Source: Pseudomonadota bacterium
GTDB taxonomy: Bacteria; Myxococcota; Myxococcia; Myxococcales; Anaeromyxobacteraceae
Assembly: GCA_023411405.1 (NCBI GenBank)
Contig: JAEYOU010000003.1
Coordinates: forward strand, 1 to 7,917
DNA length: 7,917 nt
Direction of reading: 5' to 3'
Part shown: in pieces, positions 1 through 5,593 of the stretch
How the letters are laid out: each line of letters begins with the position of its first letter
Position numbering within the stretch: the first letter of the stretch is position 1
Position numbers and translations under genes: made by a program
The notes under the pieces: generated by a model
Told to the model about the DNA's origin: nothing
What the model saw: only the letters and a program-made list of their open reading frames with translations
Database searches by the model: none

Positions 1-501
1 GCCCGGGGAGGCGGCCGCGGGGCGCGGCTTCTCCGGCGCCGGCGGCGGGGACGCGGGGGGCGCGGCCACGGCCTCGGCCTCCAGCTCGGAGACGTCGAGC
101 TCGAGGTCGTCCAGCCCGTCGCCCGAAGGCGGGGGCGGCTCCTCCGAGCCGGCCTCCTCGCCGCGCGTCGCGGCCATGAGGTCCACGAGGGCGCGGCTCT
201 CGCGGGTCAGCTCGAGGAACTTGATACCCATCCCGGGGGCCCGCTCGGGTTCGCCCGGCGCGGACGGCGGCGTCGTCCACCGGACGACTCCCTTGCCCCG
301 GATCACGCACTCCCCGTTCTCCAGGGTGACCTCGAGCGCGACCTCGGTGCCCGGCGGCTGCAGGTCGCGTGTCCGGACGAAGATCCCGCCCCGCGAGACG
401 TTGAGCGCGTACCGCTCCACGAACGCATCCATGGACCCGAGCGCCAGGCGGATCGGGAGCTCGGTCGGCGCGCGGGGATCGCGGCGGTTGTCTCGGGACA
501 T
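1..501 (-). CDS. PilZ-domain protein, c-di-GMP receptor type (3' end outside window)
   Basis: Reading inward from ATG at 501 gives 167 residues with no stop before the window edge. The N-terminal ~105 residues form a PilZ domain of the type repeated many times in Myxococcus (TIGR02266-like). The c-di-GMP-binding signature is complete: R6-R7-x-x-R10 is followed by N34-V-S-R-G-G39 in the first strand. An MGIKF strand and an LTRESRALVDLM helix near residues 91-110 close the domain. From about residue 113 the protein becomes a Glu/Asp, then Pro/Ala-rich low-complexity tail that runs off the edge, so a second domain may follow. The family acts as cytoplasmic c-di-GMP sensors, often linked to motility or surface behaviour; the target here cannot be told. 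The gene is divergent from ino1. No Shine-Dalgarno sequence precedes the ATG, but a good -10 box lies 9 nt upstream. Confidence 0.87.
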   Translation of the reverse strand, partial: MSRDNRRDPRAPTELPIRLALGSMDAFVERYALNVSRGGIFVRTRDLQPPGTEVALEVTLENGECVIRGKGVVRWTTPPSAPGEPERAPGMGIKFLELTRESRALVDLMAATRGEEAGSEEPPPPSGDGLDDLELDVSELEAEAVAAPPASPPPAPEKPRPAAASPG

Positions 502-510
502 CGCAGCCCG

Positions 511-539
511 ATTGTATCCCGCAGGGGCTGCCCCGCTAG
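511..539 (-). promoter_or_regulatory. Near-leaderless promoter of the PilZ gene
   Basis: On the minus strand a TACAAT box (516-511) lies only 9 nt before the ATG at 501. Transcription would therefore begin about 504, leaving a leader of about 3 nt. The -35 region (about 534-539) matches consensus poorly. A GGGGC-T-GCCCC dyad (524-534) sits in the spacer and could be an operator. Assignment rests on the -10 box and the lack of any ribosome-binding site. Confidence 0.45.
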
Positions 540-648
540 CCCGTCTCCAGGGGGAGCGGGGGGTGACCACAATGGCGCCAGGGTGAACGGCTTGCAGCCG
601 CGCAGGGCGTCACCCACCTTCGCCTGCACGCCCGATCGGCGAACCCCC

Positions 649-653
649 GGAGG
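649..653 (+). promoter_or_regulatory. Ribosome-binding site fixing the GTG start of ino1
   Basis: GGAGG lies 6 nt before GTG at 660. This is ideal spacing and supports the GTG as the true start. Confidence 0.8.
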
Positions 654-659
654 CTCCAC

Positions 660-1976
660 GTGAAGAAACCCGTCCAGATCGCGCCGGCCCAGGGTCGGCT
701 TGCCATCCTCCTCCCCGGCCTCGGCGCGGTGGGCACGACCCTCGTCGCGGGCGTGGAGGCCATCCGTCGGGGCCTCGCGAAGCCGTTCGGCTCGCTCACG
801 CAGATGGGCACGATCAGGCTCGGGAAGCGCACCGAGCGCCGGACGCCCCTCATCCGCGAGCTCGTGCCGCTGGCACCCCTCACCGACGTCCGGTTCGGGG
901 GCTGGGACGTCTTCGAGGACGACGCGTACGAGTCCGCCCGCCACGCCGCCGTGCTCGACCCGGCGCTCCTCGAGCAGCTCAAGGAGCCGCTCTCCGCGGT
1001 CCGCCCGATGCCGGCGGTCTTCTCCCATGAGTACGTGCGGCGCCTCGCCGGGCCGAACGTCAAGCGGGGCGGGACCAAGCGCGATCAGGGCGAGGCGCTC
1101 CGCGAGGACATCCGCCGGTTCATGGCCGAGAACGACTGCGCGCGCGCGGTGATGGTCTGGTGCGCGTCGACGGAGGTCTACCTCCAGCCGACGGCGGCGC
1201 ACGCGGACCTCGCCCGCTTCGAGGCGGCCATGGCGGCCGATGACCCTGCCATCGCCCCGTCGATGATCTACGCCTGGGCCGCGCTCCAGGAGGGCGTCCC
1301 CTTCGCCAACGGCGCGCCCAACCTGACCGTGGACGTCCCGGCGCTGCAGGAGCTCGCCCGGAAGAAGGGCCTGCCCATCGCGGGCAAGGACTTCAAGACC
1401 GGACAGACGATGCTCAAGACCGCGCTCGCCCCGATGCTCAAGGCGCGCCTGCTCGGGCTCGCGGGCTGGTTCTCGACGAACATCCTCGGGAACCGGGATG
1501 GCGAGGTGCTCGACGATCCCGGGAGCTTCAAGACGAAGGAGGTCTCGAAGCTCTCGGTCCTCGAGCACATCCTCCAGCCCTCGCTCTACCCCGACCTGTA
1601 CGGCCAGTTCGAGCACAAGGTCCACATCCACTACTACAAGCCGCGCGGCGACAACAAGGAGGGGTGGGACAACATCGACATCGTCGGGTGGCTCGGGTAC
1701 CCGATGCAGATCAAGGTGAACTTCCTCTGCCGGGACTCGATCCTGGCGGCGCCCGTGGCCCTCGACATCGCCCTCTTCCTCGACCTGGCGCACCGCGCCG
1801 GAATGTCGGGGATCCAGGAGTGGCTGTCGTTCTACTTCAAGAGCCCGATGGTCGCCGAGGGGCTCTACCCCGAGCACGACCTCTTCATCCAGCAGACCAA
1901 GCTCAAGAACACGCTCCGCCACATGGCGGGCGAAGAGCTCATCACCCACCTCGGGCTGGATTACTACGAACGCTAG
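660..1976 (+). CDS. ino1: Inositol-3-phosphate synthase (myo-inositol-1-phosphate synthase)
   Basis: This is the NAD-dependent cytoplasmic enzyme that converts glucose 6-phosphate to 1D-myo-inositol 3-phosphate, the first step of inositol synthesis. The 438-residue product starts with a Rossmann dinucleotide loop, GLGAVGTT at 20-27. It then shows the family hallmarks: KDFKTGQT (243-250), the NILGNRDG motif (274-281) and FKTKEVSK (290-297), which carry active-site lysines and substrate contacts, and the RDSILAAPVALD helix (358-369). Length is in the range of prokaryotic members and shorter than eukaryotic ones (over 500). The GTG start is set by GGAGG 6 nt upstream; no upstream in-frame start is better placed. 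fdxA follows 33 bp later on the same strand, so the two are probably co-transcribed. The product could feed inositol lipids or an osmolyte; no downstream phosphatase or inositol transferase is in the window. Confidence 0.95.
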   Translation: MKKPVQIAPAQGRLAILLPGLGAVGTTLVAGVEAIRRGLAKPFGSLTQMGTIRLGKRTERRTPLIRELVPLAPLTDVRFGGWDVFEDDAYESARHAAVLDPALLEQLKEPLSAVRPMPAVFSHEYVRRLAGPNVKRGGTKRDQGEALREDIRRFMAENDCARAVMVWCASTEVYLQPTAAHADLARFEAAMAADDPAIAPSMIYAWAALQEGVPFANGAPNLTVDVPALQELARKKGLPIAGKDFKTGQTMLKTALAPMLKARLLGLAGWFSTNILGNRDGEVLDDPGSFKTKEVSKLSVLEHILQPSLYPDLYGQFEHKVHIHYYKPRGDNKEGWDNIDIVGWLGYPMQIKVNFLCRDSILAAPVALDIALFLDLAHRAGMSGIQEWLSFYFKSPMVAEGLYPEHDLFIQQTKLKNTLRHMAGEELITHLGLDYYER

Positions 1977-2009
1977 ATTAGGACAGGCCCCGAGGAGGAC
2001 CACTTCCAC

Positions 2010-2333
<324 letters not shown>

Positions 2334-2368
2334 GGCGTCCGGGGCGGACCGCCCGGCGAGCAAGATCG

Positions 2369-2394
2369 GCGCAGGCGGACTTCGCCTATTGCGC
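2369..2394 (+). terminator. Hairpin after fdxA, possible weak terminator
   Basis: GCGCA+GGCG (2369-2377) can pair with CGCC (2383-2386) and TGCGC (2390-2394), leaving a TAT bulge and a GACTT loop. A shorter GTCCG-GGG-CGGAC hairpin lies just after the fdxA stop (2337-2349). Neither has a T-tract, so termination is uncertain. The larger one overlaps the proposed -35 box of the tRNA gene. Confidence 0.3.
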
Positions 2395-2417
2395 CCGGGA
2401 CGGGCCTTTGCTAGAAA
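2389..2417 (+). promoter_or_regulatory. Promoter of the tRNA-Leu gene
   Basis: TTGCGC (2389-2394) and TAGAAA (2412-2417) are separated by exactly 17 bp, placing the start near 2424, about 6 nt before the mature tRNA. The -10 box matches consensus at 4 of 6 positions and the -35 box at 3 of 6. The discriminator after the -10 is CCCGTCC, GC-rich as in stringently controlled stable-RNA promoters. Confidence 0.5.
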
Positions 2418-2429
2418 CCCGTCCGCTTC

Positions 2430-2511
2430 GCCCAGGTGGTGGAACTGGTAGACACACCATCTTGAGGGGGTGGCGCCGTAAGGCGTGCGAGTTCGAATCT
2501 CGCCCTGGGCA
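2430..2511 (+). tRNA. tRNA-Leu (anticodon GAG)
   Basis: A complete class II tRNA cloverleaf can be drawn. The acceptor stem is GCCCAGG (2430-2436) with CCTGGGC (2504-2510), and A2511 is the discriminator base required for leucine tRNAs. The D-arm has the usual GTGGAACTGGTAGACAC. The anticodon stem CCATC (2457-2461)/GGTGG (2469-2473) holds loop TTGAGGG with GAG at 2464-2466, reading CUC/CUU codons. The long variable arm CGCCGTAAGGCGT (2474-2486) and the T-arm GCGAG-TTCGAAT-CTCGC (2487-2503) complete the fold. The 3' CCA is not encoded (the DNA reads ACAA), so it must be added enzymatically. Confidence 0.97.
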
Positions 2512-2514
2512 CAA

Positions 2515-2557
2515 CGAGAAAGGGGATCCGGGAAACCGGATCCCCTTCTCGCTTTCT
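2515..2557 (+). terminator. Rho-independent-like terminator of tRNA-Leu
   Basis: CGAGAA-(A)-GGGGATCCGG (2515-2531) pairs with CCGGATCCCC-TTCTCG (2536-2551): 16 bp with one bulged A and a GAAA tetraloop, followed by CTTTCT. It starts 4 nt after the tRNA. The stem also works from the opposite strand and may stop readthrough from secG. Confidence 0.75.
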
Positions 2558-2571
2558 GGGCCCTGGACGGA

Positions 2572-2592
2572 GCCCGGCGCGCCGCGCCGGGC
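2572..2592 (-). terminator. GC-rich hairpin just after secG
   Basis: GCCCGGCGC (2572-2580) and GCGCCGGGC (2584-2592) form a perfect 9-bp stem with a 3-nt loop, 14 bp beyond the secG stop codon. No T-tract follows on the minus strand, so it may act with the tRNA terminator stem next to it, or only stabilise the mRNA end. Confidence 0.45.
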
Positions 2593-2606
2593 CCTCGGGT
2601 CGCTGG

Positions 2607-2963
2607 CTACTTCGTACCTTCCGCGGGCGCCGCGGGCTGCTCGGCCGGCGCCGCGTCGGCGGGCTTCGCGTCGGCGGGCGCGGCCGGGGCTGCCTGCTCG
2701 ACGGCGGGATCCTCCGGGATGTCCCGGCGCATGCCGCGCGTCGAGTGGACCGCGAGGTAGACGGACGTCAGCATGAAGATCCCGGCCGACACGCTGGTCA
2801 CGCGGCCGAGGAACGACTGCGAGCCGCGCGCGCCGAAGACGGTCTGGGAGCCGCCACCGCCCATCCCGGCGCCGATCCCTCCGCCCTTACCGGCCTGGAG
2901 GAGGATCACGAGGATGAGGAAGAGGCAGACGAGGACGTGGACGATGGTGATGAAGGTGATCAC
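2607..2963 (-). CDS. secG: SecG, protein-export translocase subunit
   Basis: SecG is the small, non-essential subunit of the SecYEG channel that assists SecA-driven protein export through the inner membrane. The 118-residue product has two hydrophobic segments (about 2-22 and 53-73). Between them is the diagnostic loop: LLQAGKGGGIGAGMGGG (21-37), then SQTVFGARGSQSFLGRVT, the SecG signature. The C-terminus after residue 80 is an Ala/Pro/Glu/Lys-rich tail with PAD and PAE repeats, longer than in minimal SecG and of a kind common in high-GC genomes. Start is the GTG at 2963, with AAAGG (2977-2973) 9 nt upstream. The start overlaps the tpiA stop as GTGA, which implies translational coupling. tpiA-secG linkage is a widespread bacterial arrangement. 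The reading frame stays open upstream inside tpiA, but that extension is not coding. Confidence 0.94.
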   Translation of the reverse strand: MITFITIVHVLVCLFLILVILLQAGKGGGIGAGMGGGGSQTVFGARGSQSFLGRVTSVSAGIFMLTSVYLAVHSTRGMRRDIPEDPAVEQAAPAAPADAKPADAAPAEQPAAPAEGTK

Positions 2964-3721
2964 CGGAGTGCGCCTTTCACGATGGCCAGGAAGTCCGGCG
3001 CCTTCAGGCTCGCTCCCCCGACGAGGGCGCCGTCGACGTCGGGCTGCGACATGAGCTCCTTCGCGTTGTCGGGCTTGACGGAGCCACCGTACTGGATCCG
3101 CATGGCGTCCGCCACTGCCCCGCCCAGCTCCCTCAGGATCTTGCGGATGGCGGCGTGGACCTCCTGCGCCTGCGCCGTGGTGGCGGTCTTGCCGGTGCCG
3201 ATCGCCCAGACCGGCTCGTAGGCGATCGTGATCTTGCCCAGCTGCTCGGCCGTGAGGCCGGCGAGCCCCTGCCGCACCTGGCGATCGACGATCTCGAGCG
3301 TGCGGTTGGCCTCGCGCTCCGCGAGCGTCTCGCCCACGCAGACGATCGGCGCCAGCCCCGCCGCGAGCAGCGCGGCGGTCTTCTTGCGGACCGTCTCGTC
3401 GGTCTCGCCGAAGAACTGCCGGCGCTCGCTGTGGCCGACGATGCCGTGCTTGCATCCGGCCTCGGCCAGCATGGGCGCGGCGATCTCGCCGGTGAAGGCG
3501 CCCTGGACCTCCCAGAAGACGTCCTGGCCGGAGACCTCGATGGCCGTGCCCTGGACGGCCTGTGCGACCGCGTGGAGGGCGGTGAACGGCGGCGCCACCG
3601 CGACCTGGACCTTCCCGGCCGCCTCGCCGACGCCGGCGGCGAGCTCCTTCACGAGCGCCACCGCCTCCTGAACCGACTTGTGCATCTTCCAGTTGCCGCA
3701 GACGAACTTGGTACGCGCCAC
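2960..3721 (-). CDS. tpiA: Triose-phosphate isomerase
   Basis: Interconverts dihydroxyacetone phosphate and glyceraldehyde 3-phosphate in glycolysis and gluconeogenesis; a cytosolic TIM barrel. Counting from the GTG at 3721 the protein has 253 residues, a normal length. Catalytic residues are all present: N10 and K12 in GNWKMHK, H97 in VGHSERR, and E169 in AYEPVWAIGTG. Loop 6 (AIGTGKTAT, about 173-181) and the phosphate-binding YGGSVKPDN (211-219) and GGASL (235-239) are intact. An in-frame GTG at 3727 overlaps the pgk stop as GTGA. I prefer 3721 because GAGGAG (3732-3727) is 5 nt from it, whereas that same GAGGAG runs into the first GTG, and MARTKFV is a usual TpiA N-terminus. Second gene of pgk-tpiA-secG. 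Confidence 0.98.
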   Translation of the reverse strand: MARTKFVCGNWKMHKSVQEAVALVKELAAGVGEAAGKVQVAVAPPFTALHAVAQAVQGTAIEVSGQDVFWEVQGAFTGEIAAPMLAEAGCKHGIVGHSERRQFFGETDETVRKKTAALLAAGLAPIVCVGETLAEREANRTLEIVDRQVRQGLAGLTAEQLGKITIAYEPVWAIGTGKTATTAQAQEVHAAIRKILRELGGAVADAMRIQYGGSVKPDNAKELMSQPDVDGALVGGASLKAPDFLAIVKGALR

Positions 3722-3723
3722 GT

Positions 3724-4914
3724 TCACTCCTCGCAGGCCTTCACCCCGGGCAGCTCGCGCCCCTCGACGAACTCGAGGGCGGCGCCGCCGCCGGTGGAAA
3801 CGTGCTTCATCCGGGAAACGAGCCCGGCCTCCTCGACCGCCGCTGCGCTGTCGCCGCCGCCGACCACCGTCACGGCCGCGCTCTCCGCCATCGCGCGCGC
3901 GATGCCGAAGGTCCCTTCCGCCCAGGGCCGCTGCTCGAACAGGCCCATCGGCCCGTTCCAGAAGACGGTGCCCGCCCCGAGGATCCGCTGGCGGTACACG
4001 TCCAGCGTCTTCGGGCCGATGTCCAGGCCCATGAGCTCGCCGGGGATGGCGCGGTCGTTCACCACCCTCCGCGAGTCGGCGTTCCCCGGCGCGGCGCCGC
4101 AGACGTGATCGACCGGGAGCAGGAGCTCCACTTTTCGGGCGCGCGCGCGCTCCAGCAGCTGGCGCGCGAGCTCGAGCCGGTCGCGCTCGACGAGGCTCCG
4201 CCCCGTCGGCACCTCCTGCGCAGCGAGCAACGTGTACGCCATCGCGCCGCCCACGAGCACCGCGTCGGCGCGGGCGAGCAGCGCGTCGATGACGCGGATC
4301 TCGTCCGAGACCTTCGCGCCGCCGAGCACGGCCACGAAGGGCCGCCGGGGCTGGCCGAGGGCCTGGCCGAGGAACTCGAGCTCCTTCTTCAGGAGGAAGC
4401 CGGCCGCCCGCTCCTTCACGAACGCCGCCATCCCGGCGGTGCTCGCGTGGGCCCGGTGCGCCGCGCCGAAGGCGTCGTTCACCCAGACGTCGCAGAGCGC
4501 CGCGAGCTCGCGGGCGAACGCGTCGTCGTTCGCCTCCTCCTCGGGGTGGAAGCGCAGGTTCTCGAGGAGCAGCACCTGCCCCTCGCGCAGGTCCCTCACG
4601 AGCTTGCGCACGCCGTCGCCGACGCAGTCGTCCGCCAGGATGACGTCCTGATCGAGGAGTTCGGAGAGGCGCGCGGCCGCGGGCTCCAGCGTGAAGCCGA
4701 CGCGATCCTCCGCCTTCCCCCTGGGCCGACCGAGGTGCGAGGCCACGATGAGCCGGGCTCTCGCCTGGAGGGCATGCTGGAGCGTCGGCAGCGCGGCGCG
4801 GATGCGCGCGTCGTCGGTCACGCGCCCCTGGGCGTCGAGCGGGACGTCGAAGTCCACGCGCACGAACACCCGCTTGCCCGCGAGGTCGAGCCTGTCGATG
4901 GTCCGGAGTGGCAT
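3724..4914 (-). CDS. pgk: Phosphoglycerate kinase
   Basis: Catalyses transfer of phosphate from 1,3-bisphosphoglycerate to ADP, the first ATP-yielding step of glycolysis; cytosolic. The 396-residue product is full length. N-lobe substrate contacts are VDFDVP (20-25, where many bacteria have N for the second D), R37, SHLGRP (59-64), NLRFH (119-123) and the AHRAHAS segment (152-158). The hinge and C-lobe show LGGAKVSDE (197-205), VGGAMAYTLL (221-230), DIGPKT (298-303), the nucleotide-binding WNGPMGLFE (319-327), GGGDSAAAV (352-360) and STGGGAALEF (373-382). It begins at ATG 4914. No convincing Shine-Dalgarno precedes it, only CGGCAG, which is unusual for such a highly expressed gene. It is first in pgk-tpiA-secG. 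A gap gene, often found just upstream, is absent here. Confidence 0.98.
   Translation of the reverse strand: MPLRTIDRLDLAGKRVFVRVDFDVPLDAQGRVTDDARIRAALPTLQHALQARARLIVASHLGRPRGKAEDRVGFTLEPAAARLSELLDQDVILADDCVGDGVRKLVRDLREGQVLLLENLRFHPEEEANDDAFARELAALCDVWVNDAFGAAHRAHASTAGMAAFVKERAAGFLLKKELEFLGQALGQPRRPFVAVLGGAKVSDEIRVIDALLARADAVLVGGAMAYTLLAAQEVPTGRSLVERDRLELARQLLERARARKVELLLPVDHVCGAAPGNADSRRVVNDRAIPGELMGLDIGPKTLDVYRQRILGAGTVFWNGPMGLFEQRPWAEGTFGIARAMAESAAVTVVGGGDSAAAVEEAGLVSRMKHVSTGGGAALEFVEGRELPGVKACEE
3727..3732 (-). promoter_or_regulatory. Ribosome-binding site of tpiA inside the end of pgk
   Basis: GAGGAG on the minus strand encodes the last residues of Pgk and lies 5 nt before the GTG at 3721. 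It decides between two candidate tpiA starts six bases apart and ties tpiA translation to pgk. Confidence 0.6.
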
Positions 4915-4925
4915 CTGCCGGCGTA

Positions 4926-5004
4926 GAACCCGTGAACGTGGACGAGCCCGCTCCCGCGCCCGTGGAGCGAAAGCCGGGCTCGGGCTCGGGCTCGTTCAGG
5001 GTTC
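4926..5004 (-). promoter_or_regulatory. Long structured leader of pgk mRNA
   Basis: In transcript order, GAACCCTGAACG (5004-4993) pairs with CGTTCACGGGTTC (4938-4926): 12 bp with one unpaired C on the 3' arm, ending 11 nt before the pgk ATG. The loop region holds three tandem AGCCCG copies (4992-4975). CGGGCTCG (4950-4943) can pair with any of the three; the 9-bp pairing with 4995-4987 is exclusive of part of the long stem. CGCTCC/GGAGCG (4949-4954 with 4964-4969) adds an inner hairpin. The pairing is seen in the sequence; a regulatory role is inference. Confidence 0.5.
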
Positions 5005-5022
5005 GGGTGGAAAAGCCGCCGA

Positions 5023-5052
5023 AAACTACTTGTCGCCACCACGGGGTGTCAA
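5023..5052 (-). promoter_or_regulatory. Sigma-70-type promoter of pgk-tpiA-secG
   Basis: On the minus strand a perfect TTGACA (5052-5047) is followed after 18 bp by TAGTTT (5028-5023; 3 of 6 matches). The start would fall near 5016, giving a leader of about 100 nt that contains the stem structure described separately. Confidence 0.6.
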
Positions 5053-5090
5053 CGGAAACTCGAGCGTGATCAAGCCTCGAAACGCAGAGA

Positions 5091-5113
5091 CGGCGCCAGC
5101 TTGGCTGGCGCCG
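5091..5113 (-). terminator. Terminator of the 69-residue protein gene
   Basis: CGGCGCCAGC and GCTGGCGCCG form a perfect 10-bp stem with a 3-nt loop, 42 bp after the small gene's stop. On the minus strand it is followed by TCTCTGCGTTT, a broken T-rich run. It lies between that gene and the pgk promoter and insulates the two units. Confidence 0.6.
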
Positions 5114-5155
5114 CCCCGGGTGCGGCAGCGGAAGCTGTCGGTGCGACGCAGCGCC

Positions 5156-5365
5156 CTAGAGCGCGGCGCGCCAGGTGCCCTGGCCCGCCTCTGCGGGCGG
5201 CGCGGCAGGCGCTCCGTGATCGGCGCGAAGATCCTGCGTCACGAGATCGATGAGCTCGGTCGACAGGCTCAGGATCTGGTTCGGCGAGTACCCGTTTCCC
5301 CGGAGCTCCTTGAAGAGCGACTTGGCGAGGATCCTCGTGCCCTTGACTTCCTGTCCTGAGATCAT
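5156..5365 (-). CDS. Small protein of unknown function (69 residues), sigma-54-type promoter
   Basis: I do not recognise this protein. Reading from ATG 5365 to TAG gives 69 residues. Residues 1-49 look like a folded, mostly helical cytoplasmic domain. A basic amphipathic stretch, GTRILAKSLFKELRGNGY (9-26), is followed by SPNQILSLSTELIDLVTQDL (27-46), a likely helix with an N-cap Ser-Pro. Residues 50-69 form an Ala/Pro-rich tail. There is no signal peptide, membrane span or cysteine. The composition, with Lys, Asn, Ile and Ser rather than the Arg/Ala/Gly of random GC-rich frames, argues that it is real. So do GGGGAG (5382-5377) 11 nt upstream, a promoter match upstream and a terminator downstream. 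The two-helix shape could suit a small regulator or adaptor, but that is only a guess. It is divergent from the FAD-protein gene. Confidence 0.75.
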   Translation of the reverse strand: MISGQEVKGTRILAKSLFKELRGNGYSPNQILSLSTELIDLVTQDLRADHGAPAAPPAEAGQGTWRAAL

Positions 5366-5423
5366 TTCTGAGCTTTCTCCCCGGAGTAAGCTTGGTACGC
5401 CACTCTTGGATGCCGAGGGAGTG

Positions 5424-5440
5424 AGCAAACCACGGGCCAG
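5424..5440 (-). promoter_or_regulatory. Sigma-54 (-24/-12) promoter candidate for the 69-residue protein
   Basis: The minus strand reads CTGGCCCGTGGTTTGCT (5440-5424). This matches the YTGGCACG-N4-TTGCW consensus at every fixed position but one (C for A), with the invariant GG and GC exactly 10 bp apart. The start would lie near 5413, giving a leader of about 48 nt that carries GGGGAG before ATG 5365. Sigma-54 promoters need an ATP-dependent enhancer-binding protein; none is encoded in the window. Confidence 0.65.
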
Positions 5441-5517
5441 ACACACCGCTGCCAGTATGACCTCAAGGTTTTCACCTGGTTCGGGCCGCCTACTCCCTTT
5501 ATGGAGAGCAGCCCGGG

Positions 5518-5535
5518 TGCGTAGTCGCGTACGCA
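5518..5535. promoter_or_regulatory. Dyad TGCGTA-N6-TACGCA, possible enhancer or operator
   Basis: A perfect 6-bp inverted repeat with a 6-bp spacer; GGG and CCC just outside extend the symmetry with a one-base offset. Its centre is about 113 bp upstream of the predicted sigma-54 start, where enhancer-binding proteins usually bind. It is also 67 bp before the TTG start of the FAD gene, so it could serve that gene instead or both. Confidence 0.4.
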
Positions 5536-5580
5536 TCCCACCATCCCTGGACAGCGTGGCCGCGTAGCCCGCTTCGCGCC

Positions 5581-5585
5581 GAAGG
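5581..5585 (+). promoter_or_regulatory. Ribosome-binding site supporting the TTG start at 5594
   Basis: GAAGG lies 8 nt before TTG 5594. The open frame begins after a TAG at 5522-5524 and contains no ATG or GTG before 5594, so TTG is the first possible start. Confidence 0.6.
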
Positions 5586-5593
5586 CCTGCCGA

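Noticed and set aside
564..593. Sigma-54-like TGGCGC (573-578) with a later TTGC (592-595) before ino1
   Set aside because: The two elements are 13 bp apart instead of about 5-6, so they cannot form a -24/-12 promoter.
2607..3455. Extended secG frame of 282 codons
   Set aside because: The upstream part overlaps tpiA out of frame and is Arg/Ala-rich; SecG starts at GTG 2963 with proper ribosome-binding site and GTGA overlap.
3802..4926. Plus-strand 374-codon frame opposite pgk
   Set aside because: Complete antisense of a certain gene, with reverse-frame composition.
4975..4992. Triple CGGGCT repeat as a possible CRISPR or mobile-element remnant
   Set aside because: Only three contiguous hexamers without spacers or target duplication; better explained as part of the leader fold or replication slippage.
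5362..5544. 60-codon minus-strand frame upstream of the 69-residue gene
   Set aside because: It covers the sigma-54-type promoter and overlaps the small gene's start; no good ribosome-binding site and no recognisable pattern.
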